64,000 bases of DNA. Source: Macrothele yani. Taxonomy: Eukaryota > Arthropoda > Arachnida > Araneae > Macrothelidae. The stretch covers positions 102,156,424 through 102,220,423 of the forward strand of contig CM077027.1 of assembly GCA_039090855.1 (NCBI GenBank). Reading direction: 5' to 3'. Positions 23,391 to 34,059 of this stretch are shown here, one piece after another. A model generated the notes under the pieces. The model was not told where the DNA came from, did no database searches, and worked only from the letters and a program-made list of their open reading frames with translations. The stretch's first letter is position 1, and every line of letters begins with the position of its first letter. The position numbers were made by a program, and so were the translations under genes.

Positions 23391-24985
23391 AATTTTAATA
23401 CTACCGCAAACTAAATTGATTTATTTCAAATTAATTCAACTTTTAAACTCTATGGTTGTGCATCCCCTCCCCCGAAATCTGATGTATTTAGAGTAAACAG
23501 AATAAAATTGACTAACTAAAACAAAGATACAGATTTAAAATTCCGTAGGATTTTGTTTTTCAAATGTTTCTTTATCGAACGCGATTTTTTTGTTGATAAA
23601 TCCAGGAGCTTTGATATAGTGAAGTTTAACAGCGCTATAGAAGAATACACGCATTAAGACAGTTCACATTATTTTGTTTCTGGTGGCAAGATTGTTTTGC
23701 TGCTTTAAGTCACAGATGAAAATCTTAGAAGAAATATTTCGATGAGAAAAATAACAAACGTTTCTTCAAAGCTACCTAAAAAATAAAAGCTTTCCACTCA
23801 ATAAATATTTATTTCTTGCGTTACAAAAGAAAAAAATGCAATAAGTGATTTCAGCTTAAATGGTATTTGTAGAGTATTATCGATGGGCAATTCGATGAGA
23901 TTGTCATTCGACTGGTGGAAATTTATTATCACATTGATGTAAGAACAGATTTTCTGTTAGTAAACTTTTATCACAACTGCATCCAGATGAGGAGTCTTTA
24001 CAGATTTCAGACGCGTTTTGAAGATGGCACGGGTCTTCCATAATCAAATATGTTACTATTTAGTAACACCGAAGAAACATGCAAATAAATATACTTATCC
24101 TTTGGAACAAAATTGATAGCCTTTCTTTTAGGCCTCGGCTGAGGAACAGGGTGATCTGTGGTTTGTTCTCATCACCTTAACGAAATCATTGCAACAAATA
24201 ATGGATTACCAGCCGATACCTTTGACCCGTGTTTCTCTGTGGTTGCAAAACACTGGTGTCTACCAGAATGAAATTCGGAAATGATCCGAATGAACTGCGT
24301 GGCTAAATTGCAGTGGATGGCTGTGGAGTTACCAGATACTTACGAAAGTCTTCTGAAGCGCTGCCTAGTAAACACAGACGTTCTTTTGTATCAAAATGCT
24401 TCCCGTATGGCAGATAGGCCCTTGAGCTGGCGAGCTTCGTGTTTCTTGTGACCACTTTGTAACTATAATACTAGGCTGTCTATTTGAGATATCATTTAAA
24501 AAACTGGGGCAGCTTTGGCAAATCGACTGAAGATTTGTCGGGAAAATGCGTCCTACTGGCTGTTCTCGTCAAATGACACGTTTCCATCTTGACCATCTTT
24601 CCAAGTAGTAAACTGCGCGGTACTTGAAGATCAGAAATACATATCAGAGTTCCAAATGAAATGTCGGAATATTTTAGGATAGTCTAATTAGTATGACAAA
24701 AATGTCCGCTCAGTGGGGGTTCTCGTTAGAGAGCAATGTTTTTTATTTCACTTAGATGGCAGTGCTTTTGAAGTGAAACCAGACCAATGAACACCTCCAT
24801 ATGGATCGAAAGATTAACTTTACAAGAGCATGAGATTTCTACAAGTGAATGCTGCTGTATGCCGCTGTTGCTTTGAAGTAACATTCCTTTTTGTAAATCA
24901 CGACGGTTCCTGTGGTGGCCACGGTGCATGGTGAAGTGAAGGCATAAATGATAAAAATAAAAAAGCAACAGTTCTGTAGGCACAA
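23391..24985. other. MMP intron sequence, nothing recognised
   Basis: AT-rich intronic sequence between the 303-bp array and the MITE at 24988. No gene or element ends recognised. Confidence 0.45.
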
Positions 24986-24987
24986 TA

Positions 24988-25282
24988 CACTGATAAAAAT
25001 TTTGAGGTTGGTTGCACCAAAAAAAAAAAAAAAAAAAAAAGAAAAAAAAAAGAAAAAATGATGGCACCACACAGGCTGAACCACTTTCTGAGAAAAGGTA
25101 CATCATTTTGTGCTGCAAACGAAACCGAAAATGTGGTGCAACCTTGTATTATAATGTGGTGCAAAGTTGCACCATGTTGTTGGGTTTTGTTTGCACCACA
25201 AAAGTGTATCTTTTCTCAGTAAATGTTGCAGCTTATGTAGTATCACTTGTTGGTGCATTCTGCCACAAAATTTTTAACAGTG
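24988..25282. mobile_element. MITE with TA target duplication
   Basis: Ends CACTGATAAAAATTTTG (24988) and the inverse of CACTGTTAAAAATTTTG (ending 25282), flanked by TA at 24986-24987 and 25283-25284; 295 bp. The interior has a 20-base A run at about 25019-25038 and TTGCACCA-type motifs in both orientations. Non-coding; the ends suit a Tc1/mariner-mobilised element. It lies 185 bp from MMP exon 25467-25648. Confidence 0.88.
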
Positions 25283-25466
25283 TATTTATGGATTAATGTG
25301 TTAATACTTCATGAGGACAGTTAAAACGACGGAAACATACGTGGCGGTAGTGGAACATAATAAGCATGTTATTTGATTACACAACTAGCTATAAACACTA
25401 TATGAAAATATTAATAGCAGGGATTACCACTCCATGGGAATAACTTTTGTTTATTAGAGTACTTAC

Positions 25467-25648
25467 TGAGAAAGTCCTGTCGTTGAATCTGTAGTAGTTT
25501 CTTCCTTTGAAGAAGTAAGTTCTTTGATTGGACCATTGTAGAGCTGCATCAATGTTATCTGGAAGTCCTTCCCAATTACTGATCGACTGAGGATAGCGAG
25601 CGCTAACTGGTGGCTCACTCCGGCTGTCGAACCGCCAATAATTACTAC
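25467..25648 (-). CDS. Mmp: MMP exon: hemopexin blade 4
   Basis: Encodes GSNYWRFDSRSEPPVSARYP, QSISNWEGLPDNIDAALQWS and NQRTYFFKGRNYYRFNDRTFS. All hemopexin landmarks are present: YWRF, RYP, W.GLPDNIDAA, TYFFKG, YYRF. Acceptor TTATTTTAG|GTAG (phase 1), donor TTCTCA|GTAAGT (phase 0), 182 bp. The next intron holds the 303-bp tandem array. Confidence 0.94.
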
Positions 25649-25689
25649 CTAAAATAAACATACACATATAAATGATTAGAAAAAGTATT

Positions 25690-26740
25690 AATTAGCACGA
25701 TCTCCACAAATAACACGGCATTATTCCGAAAAAAATATCATTACATTGAAAGAAATTAACTATAATCGAATTACTTTCATATCTACAGTAGAAAGATGAC
25801 AGTGGATTTTTTGGTGTAATGATCAAATCTCTTAAAGAACGACACACAAGCGTAAAAATAATCTTAGCTGCGAATATACCTATTCAACGGAAGAAAAATA
25901 CCCCAAATTGCAATTAAATACGCACAAATTATACCATCAGCGGGAAAATGAGCCTTGCTCGATAGTGGATATACGAACTGCTTTCCGTTGTAAAAAGAAT
26001 TTTTCCAATGTAGTTTGAATTAGAAGAGAAATCACACAGAATGCTAACACGCATTTGTGCCACCTGGGCCCTAACTGGAGGTTGATGAAATTCAATAGCA
26101 CTGCTATACTTCCAATCGAAGCATCTAAATGTATACTTCCCTAATCAAATTGTCCCATATAATATATTCATTAAAATATACATGTAATATAAAAATTATT
26201 ATAAGTTTCCCAGATGTGTAAATGGTTACTTTTCCTTATAAATTTGCAATAAGTGAAGTTGATTTACGTGGATTGAAAGATAGATTGAAGTGGGGGGGAG
26301 GGCTTCTCAGTCGATGCTGAGATGTGACGTATGTGGGACTTATTAGGTTTATTGAATTCGGTTCCAATCTGATTAACTCATCGAGCATTTGTTCCCAATC
26401 TAATCCATGTAGATTGATCAACAAATACAAATAACTTCCGATGACCTTATGCGGCGGCGGATAAGATATACACATGTGTATGTAACAAAAAACAACAAGA
26501 TTTCCCTACTATAGGATTCGATCTTATGTAACTAAGCCTATGGTCGAGCCAGAACGTAACTCTAACTCACATGGTCTGCTCATACCTGACTGCGCGCCGC
26601 ATGGTGCAAGAGTTACAGGTTGAAAGGAGGGAACAGGCAGAGTGCCTTGATAGGACAGGAGGACAGGAAAGGGGATGACAAATTTTTGAAGGAGTACACG
26701 CCGAAGAGTTAAGAAAGTGGGTGGAAAGTTAAAAAAGATC
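25690..26740. other. MMP intron sequence, nothing recognised
   Basis: AT-rich. Short frames have no recognisable domains. Confidence 0.45.
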
Positions 26741-26744
26741 TGAC

Positions 26745-27425
26745 AATAAACCAAACAAGAACTAAATATATGAACAATACAGAAAAAGGTACAGAAAAGA
26801 TTTTGATAAAAGGAAAAGAAATCGAAAAAGTAGATGAATACATTTATTTAGGTCAAGTAATCAGTCTTAAAGAAAGAGAAATCAATAGAAGAATTATCCA
26901 AGGTAATAGAGCCTTCTGGTGACTTAAAGACTATTCAACCGGTGATCTTCCATTGTATTTAAAAAGAAAAATCTTCAATGCATGTATGATCCTCGTGTTT
27001 ACTTATGGAAATGAAACGTGGAGTACCACAGAACGACAATGTGAAAAAATAAGAGTATCGGCAAGAAATTTAAAGAGAAGAATGTTGGGAATAACAAGAA
27101 GAGGTAGAGTCAGAAATGAAATTATAAGAGGAGGAACAGGAATAGCAGATATTATAAAAATAATAAACGAATCAAAGTGGAGATGGGCTGGACATGTTGG
27201 AAGACTGAAAGACGAAAGATGGACACGATTAAAAACATAATGGCGACCGGGAGATGGAAAGAGACGAAGGGGGCGTCAGAGAAAAAGATGGAGAGATGAC
27301 CTTCAGAAATTTAGAGGTGCTAAATGGTCTACTTAGGCTAAGGATTGAAGAAGTTGGAAAAGACTCGGGAAGGCTTATACCCTGCAGTGAGTGCCAACAG
27401 GTAAGAAGAAGGAGGAGAATCTCCT
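26745..27425 (+). pseudogene. Old RTE-type non-LTR retrotransposon fragment
   Basis: Translation contains VDEYIYLGQVIS, LPLYLKRKIFNACMILVFTY, GNETWSTTER, RMLGITRRGRVRNE and KWRWAGHVGRLKDERWT. These are the C-terminal landmarks shared with the reverse transcriptases at 45694 and 57032. Several stops (near 26922, 27238 and later) and a GAAGAAGGAGGAG tail at about 27405. Only about 50% like the other copies, so a separate, older family. Antisense to MMP. Confidence 0.8.
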
Positions 27426-28250
27426 AGAGGCGCATTGGCATGTGATTCTATTGCTATTAAGAAGCGTTCCTCTGTGTGTGGCTAGTGGATTGGTGAGCAT
27501 GTGCCGGATTGAGAGCGAAAACTAATTGTGAGGGTGTTGTAGGAACAAGCATTTCCACGGATTGTTTATTAATGAGACTTAACATGAGTTTATGCGTGCT
27601 TCTCCATCAGATGCAGATGCTAGAGTTGATTGCAGTAAAGCTAGGTGCTACTGATTTAGTTGGTTTGATGAGCTAATAAACTTATGTGACAAGCTAGTGG
27701 CTAGGTTCAAATTGGGTTTTTATATATGCAACAGGTGTAATGGCTTTTAATAAGTTGTATGCTAAGCTACTACTTTACCCATTTAGTGTAGCTGTTCATA
27801 ATTCATTCCATACTAAGAACAACTTCGATACTTCCCTTTATAGAAGTCGACAAAGGCGATATGTAAATCGGTGTCTTCCAACATCATAACACTCCTGAAC
27901 AGAGGGAGTTGTTGGGCACGGGAGTTTGAATAAAACGTATCGTGCTGGAGAACAGATTCAAGTGAAAATGACGACCCGCCTGAAAATATGATCTCACTCG
28001 AAAAGCGAGGTGAGAGATTAGGTTTCTCTGGAAATGGAAAACACTGCAGCAGAGATCCATCGCTGACTGCAAAAAGTCTGTGGTCCGCAGGTAGTGAGCG
28101 TTCAGTGCGCGTCAGAAAGGTGTTCAAAATTAGCACATGGGAGCATTGCATTGACGGATGAGAACGCAGTGTCAGGCTTTCAACATAAACAATGGACAGC
28201 GACGTGGAACTTGTGGAGGCTCTGGTGCAAGAAGACAAACTTGTGACTTT
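27426..28250. other. No recognisable gene
   Basis: The 141-codon minus-strand frame at 27813-28238 has no domain I recognise. On the plus strand, MDSDVELVEALVQEDKLVTL near 28191 faintly resembles a mariner-type helix-turn-helix; too weak to call. Confidence 0.35.
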
Positions 28251-28253
28251 GTA

Positions 28254-28363
28254 TCATATAGCTGCAAATGCTTCTTTCGGTGCATCATATAGCTGTAAAT
28301 GCTTCTTTCGGTGCATCATATAGCTGTAAATGCTTCTTTCGGTGCATCATATAGCTGTAAATG
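28254..28363 (+). repeat. 31-bp minisatellite interrupted by a SINE
   Basis: Units of CATCATATAGCTGTAAATGC plus TTCTTTCGGTG, at about 28254, 28285, 28316 and 28347. The last is interrupted by the SINE at 28364-28591 and resumes after it. Confidence 0.9.
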
Positions 28364-28591
28364 GCCGCCCCGGTGGCGCAGTGGTCTAAGGCGCTGGCCT
28401 CTGATCATTCGTCCGTAAGGGGTCCGGGTTCGAATCCCGGTCAGGCATGGATGTTGTGTTTGTCTTACGGCGCTGGCTCTCTCCCTTCCCTGGAACCAGT
28501 GACCCTAAATTAGGGACGGGCGACTGCTTATAGCCCATTGAGTTGCTCACGGTGGTCGTTAAACCTCGAATAAAAAAAAAAAAAAAAAAAA
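28364..28591 (+). mobile_element. tRNA-derived SINE (family A), young copy with target duplication
   Basis: Head GCCGCCCCGGTGGCGCAGTG with A box (GTGGCGCAGTGGTCTAAGG), B box GGTTCGAATCCC at about 28427, body ending GGTGGTCGTTAAACC and an A tail to 28591. The 13-bp duplication ATAGCTGTAAATG occurs at 28351-28363 and again right after the tail at 28592. No coding capacity; moved by LINE machinery. The best-preserved copy, useful as the reference for the others. Confidence 0.95.
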
Positions 28592-28604
28592 ATAGCTGTA
28601 AATG

Positions 28605-29340
28605 CTTCTTTCGGTACAGTGCGTCACATCGTTCAACCTAAACCTGGCAGAGCGCAGCTACGTCTCGGAACCAGGTGGGCTGAAAAGTCATCCGGAGGGG
28701 CTGAAAGTTTATCTGGGGGAAGGGGGTGTACGTGCAACTACAAACTGCATTTTCCCCACGAATACAGACGCAAGTTTTGCTTTGTTTTTAATCTCCTTTT
28801 TAAAATTTATTTACTTGCGAATAATAATGCAGAAAAACTAAAACAATTAGATGAATACCAAATGTTAAGTAAAAAGGGGGAGAAAGAAAACAGAACTCTC
28901 TTGAAATATAAGAAGTAAAGCACATTCTTTGAATTTTCTTGATATCGGTTGAGCTGCGCGTTTCTTATCGTTCGAGTCAAAATAAGTCCCAACTAGCGTG
29001 ATTTGTTTTCAGTTTACTGTTCTGGTCACTTTTCTATCAATCTACGTAATGGCATAGGAGATTTACCGATGTCATACTTCTACTTTCTCTATTCCTCTTC
29101 TTCGGTTCCACTCCCCCCCCCCATCTGTGAAAACAAATTCGCCGGTGACAGATCTCGAATCCACATCCTTTTGTTCCTGAGCGGAATGCGTTTCCAATTA
29201 AGCTACATCGACGGAATTCAACGCTGCAACTTTGCCATCTTGATATGTGCGTCACCTTTGTAGTTCGTCACACATCTTTAATCGTGTATTTTCCTTTGCT
29301 GGTGCTCAATGGTGGCCGCTTTTACCGTGGTCAATAGCCC
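28605..29340. other. No recognisable gene
   Basis: MMP intron sequence with a C-rich patch at 29110-29122. Short frames without domains. Confidence 0.4.
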
Positions 29341-29344
29341 TACC

Positions 29345-30655
29345 TAGGTTTGCCAGATTTTGTGAAAGCCAGACCGGGACGTTTTTTGAGCTGACCAAAA
29401 CCTGTCCCCTCCCCGTCCACAAATTAAACACTACAGCATACACCATACGCGCAGAGTGTGTTTTGTGTTTATATTAAGTACTAACAATTAATAAATATAA
29501 ATTATATAATAATGTAGTTGTTGAGAATATTGTTTCAGAGGTTATTATAACAAAAGTATTATTTGTGATTATGAACAAACATAAATACACATTTATTATA
29601 AAAACTGTACAAAGAAATATTAAATGCAAAAAAATCAAACATCACTTGCCATGCCAATATAATAATTGATTTATTGTTTGTAATGTAATGCCAGTTGACT
29701 TGTCATACTTTTCACTTGAGTGAACTTATTTTAGAAACACTTTATTGGTCTTGATTTTGTCATAAAAGTCATTGTACATTAGTCCGAAGTTTACCTTGCA
29801 AACCATCAGGCTTCGCACAATAGATTCATCCATTAATAATGCCCCCGTCATCCGACCAAGCATTGTTCATCAGTGAGAAATCTCTTTCTACTGGAGCTGA
29901 AGTTCCTGGCATAGAAAATATATACTCCATTACTAATTGCAGATTTGGAACTAAAATGTCGTTATCTTTAAAGTGTCGGAAGAGCTGAACCCACTTATTT
30001 TCATTTGTTATTCTTTTCTCTTCTTTTTCTTCCTTCTGCCATGTTTCAACTTTTGATGACCAAAATTCCTTAGCCAATACAACTTCATCGAAAAGCTGAT
30101 CTTGGTTCACGATATCCTCGTTCTTGTTGAGTCTCTCGTTTACCATCTCTGATGCCTTTAGAAAATTTTCCCATACGATGGCATTTTCACTCACCCAAAC
30201 AAATGTAGACGCATCACCAAAACTGTTTTCTCACAGTTCAATATAAGCTAGACATCGTCCGTAAAACAGTTTAAAGTCCTCTTTAATTTGCATAACATCA
30301 AATCCCTCATTTTTTCTCAGAGAGTTCAAGATGTATTTTGCACCGGAGGAGACAAAATTAGCATCCCTTCTTTCTTTTAGATTACTCTGAAATTTTGTTA
30401 GAGCCTCTACCACACAACATCACCCCCGAAATTAGTGCCACTGATTGTCGTGACAGACTTGGAAACGGTTCTACTTCTATTCATACTATCATCACCGTCG
30501 ATGATTCATCAATGAGTACGGAATAAGCTCACTCCTCACTTGGTTTCCAAATTTTACATAAGTTTTATTCAAGTTCATGATGACCGGGACAAAATTACAA
30601 ACCGACCGGGACACTGGGACATGCTTCTAAAACCTGGACGTCTGGCAAGCCTATC
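29345..30655 (-). mobile_element. Probable hAT element remnant
   Basis: TAGGTTTGCCAGA at 29345 and its inverse TCTGGCAAGCCTA at about 30642-30654 look like short terminal inverted repeats around the hAT transposase fragment. Further ACCGGGAC motifs lie inside both ends. I could not confirm an 8-bp target duplication. Confidence 0.6.
29826..30420 (-). pseudogene. hAT-type transposase C-terminal fragment
   Basis: Two nearby minus-strand frames. The upstream one has LKERRDANFVSSGAKYILNS. The downstream one ends MEYIFSMPGTSAPVERDFSL then MNNAWSDD, the typical hAT C-terminal dimerisation motif (PGTxAxVERxFSxMN). Stops near 30231-30195 and lack of the N-terminal zinc finger and catalytic region show a decayed, truncated copy. 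Confidence 0.85.
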
Positions 30656-30659
30656 CATG

Positions 30660-31170
30660 CCCCATTTCTCTCTCAAAATCCAAGAGCACCAAAATCCTGA
30701 CAAAACAACAACAACAAAAAAAAAAAACTTTTTTCGAGCACAAATGTTATATAAAACCACTCCTACTGGACGAAAAACAATGAACGAGAAAAGGTTGATA
30801 GCTCTATTTCTCTAGCACGCACACGCAAGGATTTCCGTTAGCAGCATTTTCCAATGTCGTAGAGGAATACAGTATATTTATCCAAAATCTCCACACGACA
30901 GCACTTCATTGTAGGCAACGAACTACCCAGAAGCTTTTAAACAGCAGCTTAGCATCTCATAGCCACTTATCAAATGACGAACAGGTGTTTAGCCTTCAGT
31001 CCACCTGTCTCCACCTCCGACACTCTTTCTATATTTTTATGTTCATAATGAAATACAAAAGTAATTTTCATAAATCAACGAAAAAAAAGTTCAAAGAATT
31101 TGCAGCAATGTGTATTTTCTGGGGGTGGGCTTGCCTTGCTGGGAGGGGGTGAGCCCTCTGCTACCTATGG
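30660..31170. other. MMP intron sequence, nothing recognised
   Basis: AT-rich, including an ACAACA/A-run at about 30700-30726. Confidence 0.4.
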
Positions 31171-31248
31171 CCCGTACTTCCTAGTTAGACTATCATGACC
31201 CGTACTTCCTAGTTAGACTATCATGACCCGTACTTCCTAGTTAGACTA
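31171..31248. repeat. 28-bp tandem repeat, nearly three copies
   Basis: CCCGTACTTCCTAGTTAGAC plus TATCATGA, units at 31171, 31199 and 31227; identical where complete. Confidence 0.9.
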
Positions 31249-31800
31249 GGTTTCCAAGTAGGTCGGCACTTTCACTTGAATCATTTTTTCAGCTCACTGC
31301 CTTTTCATTCAAACTCCTGTGCTCAACAACGTCAGTAGGATGCAATGACATTGGGAGCAACCAAATTAGAAATCAGTAATCCGCCGTCAAAGGCGATCGG
31401 AAGTCACTTATTGACTAGCCTTCATAAGACAAATTAAAAAAACGAAGGGCCGATGTCAAAGATGCGGTTCATTGGCACATCCATTATTTAATTTCTTCAA
31501 TTGGATCAACGATATGTGACGTTTCCGATCTATAAATACCAAGCGAGAGTTACTTGCTATAGTACTCTCAAATTTTCTCAATAGTAATTTTCAAACATTT
31601 CACGGGGTATCCTGTACATCAACCGGGGCTAATCGGTTTGCCACAGAACTATTTTGCGCTGAAATTCTGTACATCACTGGCACCACAAATTTATTAATAG
31701 TAAGCATCATTTGTGCATTTACAAAAGGTAAAAATCAACGTAAATTGTATGTCAAAATGAACACGCAATTATTTTTAACGTTAGTTAGGTAGGTAGGTAC

Positions 31801-31942
31801 CTTTGAAGAAATAAGTTTTTCCATTTCCACTCCAAACGAAAGCAGCATCTACATTGTTTGGAATTCCTTCAAATCCAAGAGAGACTTGTTTTGGATAATC
31901 CGAATCCATTTTTTTGTTTCTGAACCGCCAGTACTGATCTTT
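31801..31942 (-). CDS. Mmp: MMP exon: hemopexin blade 3
   Basis: Encodes KDQYWRFRNKKMDSDYPKQV, then SLGFEGIPNNVDAAFVWSGNGKTYFFKG. It matches the hemopexin repeat (YWRF, DYP, GIP..VDAAF, TYFFKG). Acceptor TTTTTGCAG|AAAGATC, phase 0, matching the previous exon; donor TTCAAAG|GTACCT, phase 1. The donor lies beside a short TAGG/TACC repeat (about 31780-31800). Confidence 0.92.
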
Positions 31943-32189
31943 CTGCAAAAACAAAGTACAGACCAATATTTCATTCAATTTCTTCAAATATGGGCACATT
32001 AAAATGTTGCAAAACATTTACGAACGAAAAACAAACACAGAGGTACTTTTCGCCCCCCACTTTTGGGATATGAGCAAAAGTCGAAAAAAATAAATAAATC
32101 ACAATTTTATCATTTGTAAGCACATTAGTGTTTCCTAAGTAGTAAAGATGGAATTCATAACGGTAACATTTCTTATAACGTATACAAGT

Positions 32190-32325
32190 TCGTCCGCGCG
32201 GGGCATCGAACCCAGTCCCGTCACTCCGGAGTAAGTCGCTTTCTCAACTGACCTACGCTCGGACGTGTGCTCTCACTGCTATCTGCCTTTATCTCATGTG
32301 CGTCCTTCTGGGCAGGCACGTCACA
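32190..32325 (-). mobile_element. tRNA-derived SINE (family B), copy 1
   Basis: Minus strand shows an A-box-like GTAGGTCAGTTGAGAAAGCG and a B-box-like GGTTCGATGCC, followed by a GCGCGGACGAAC segment. The plus view has GTGCTCTCACTGCTATCTGC just outside the head, shared with the copy at 32600. Confidence 0.75.
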
Positions 32326-32597
32326 TCTCCCCCTCCCCCGAAAGAGCACGGCCCACCGATACGGTCAGCAGGGACCATGTGTCGCTGTAGGCAATCATCT
32401 GTGATGAAGAACGTGCATTTGAGAAATTCCAGACAATTTGGTATGTGTGGAACGTAACATTACACTGATTTATTTTTCCTAAGCGCTGAAGAAGGGATTT
32501 TCATTTTTACTATCTCGCCGTGTGGAAAGAAAATCACATCATTGCGAGAAACTCAACAGCCGAGTCATCCTGGAAGTTCGGGCGCCAATATAACGTA

Positions 32598-32745
32598 CAA
32601 ATTTGCCCGCGCCGGACTTCGAATCCTGGTCCCCTCACTGCGGAGTAAGTCGCTCTCCCAACTGAACTACGCGGACATGTGCTCTCACTGCTATCTGCCT
32701 TTACCTTCTGTGCGTCCTCCGGGGCAGGCACGTTACATTCCTTAT
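32598..32745 (-). mobile_element. tRNA-derived SINE (family B), copy 2
   Basis: Minus strand reads GTAGTTCAGTTGGGAGAGCG (A box) and GGATTCGAAGTCC (B box), an almost canonical tRNA-like head. Same orientation as copy 1, about 410 bp away; both share the flanking GGGCAGGCACGT segment. It could be a tandem duplication rather than two insertions. Confidence 0.8.
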
Positions 32746-32845
32746 GAGTACATATAAAGAAACAATCATTGCAGAAAAGTTATATTATGTATTAAATTTT
32801 ATGTCTGGCGTTTCTTTTGTAAATTTGTGCTTATCTCTCGTTATA

Positions 32846-34059
32846 CACTGAAGAGCAATTGAATTAGAGACCGCTGGCGTTATGCAAATGTGGCGCTGTG
32901 GGCGGCACTGTAAACGGAAACGACATGAAGTATGCAGCGATCCGACAATATAAGGAATGATGAGACGGGAATCAGTAAGAGTCGGACGCAGTATGGGCAA
33001 GACGAAGGATCTAAGCGCATTTGATCGTGGGCAAATTGTCGGGGCCAGACGAATGGGTCACTCCATCTCGGAAGTCGTGCAGGCACTGGGATTTTCACGA
33101 GCCACTGTGTCACGGGTGCACCGTGAATACATCGAATCCGGTAAAACCATCCCTGCAAGGGCCAACTGCAGTGGACAACAGCGTGTGGATGAGCGGGTTC
33201 ATCGTCGGCTAGCTCGCATTGTAACAACGGATAGACGGGCCACAGTGCAAGAAATCACTCGGCAATTTAACGCTGGTGCACAAAAACGTGTAAGCAGCCA
33301 CACCATCCAGAACCATCTCCTTGCTATGGGGTACAGAAGCCATCGTCCCACGAGGGTACCGCTGCTGACCGCACATCACAAGGTGCAAAGATTAGCATGG
33401 GCGCGGGAACATCGCCACTGGACCCTAGACATGTAGAAAAATGTTGCCTGGACTGATGAGTCGAGATTCACGGCGGTACATGTGGATGGCATGATTCGAG
33501 TACGGCGCAAACCACATGAAGCGATGGATCCTTCTTGCCAGCAGGGTACTCTTCAAGCTGGTGGGGGTGGCATTCTCGTCTGGGGACTGTTTACGTGGAC
33601 TGAAATGGGACCCCTGGTACGTGTGACATCGTCCCTCACAGGTCAACGTTACCGGGATATCCTGGATTTGCTCCCGTTTGTGCGTCTTCAACATCCCACT
33701 GCGGACCTTATCTTGCAACAAGACAATGCACCGTGCCATCGCTCCCGAATTGTATCCGAATGGTTGGATGAGCACTCCACCGACGTGACCTCGCTTCCTT
33801 GGCCAGCTAGGTCACCTGACCTCAATCCCATCGAGCACATCTGGGATCCCATCTAGAGAGATGTTCGAGGCTCTGACCCCCCTCCATCAAATCTTCGTGA
33901 ACTGAGGGAGCTTGTTCAGGAGTCGTGGATCCGTATGGCTTTCCAACGCTTCCGGTGTCTTGTCGAGTCCATAACGAGACGAATCGCCGCCGTCATCAGG
34001 GCGAAAGGTGGTGCTACACGTTACTAGACAGGTTTCTCTAATTCAATTGCTCTTCAGTG
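32846..34059 (+). mobile_element. Tc1-type DD36E element, copy 1
   Basis: Ends CACTGAAGAGCAATTGAATT (32846) and the inverse ending CAATTGCTCTTCAGTG (34059). TA at 32844-32845; the right-hand TA has become CA. Length 1214 bp. Sister copy in inverted orientation at 60764-61983. Confidence 0.93.
32993..34027 (+). pseudogene. DD36E Tc1 transposase with two in-frame stops
   Basis: Reads in one frame from MGKTKDLSAFDRGQIVGARR to the stop at 34025-34027 (GGATRY end), interrupted by stops at about 33434 and 33854 and lacking two residues near 33667 relative to the sister copy. HTH region residues 1-110; catalytic Asp in WTDESRF, Asp in QQDNAPCH, Glu in PIEHIW. I count 36 residues between the last two, which fits the DD36E group rather than DD34E. 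No frameshift, so a recently inactivated copy. Confidence 0.92.

Noticed and set aside
24726..25118. Phe-rich and Lys-rich frames
   Set aside because: They are translations of the 20-base A run inside the MITE at 24988-25282.
27813..28238. 141-codon minus-strand frame as a gene
   Set aside because: No domain recognised and no supporting splice sites; length possible by chance in 64 kb.
28370..28445. Functional tRNA gene
   Set aside because: A and B boxes are present, but they are followed by a fixed SINE body and A tail and surrounded by a target duplication; seven copies in the window.
29345..30655. 8-bp target duplication for the hAT remnant
   Set aside because: The bases flanking the proposed ends (CCCTACC and TCCATGCC) do not match convincingly.
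31781..31800. Alternative MMP donor within the TAGGTAGG repeat
   Set aside because: Several GT positions exist, but only the donor at 31800 gives phase 1 to match the next exon.
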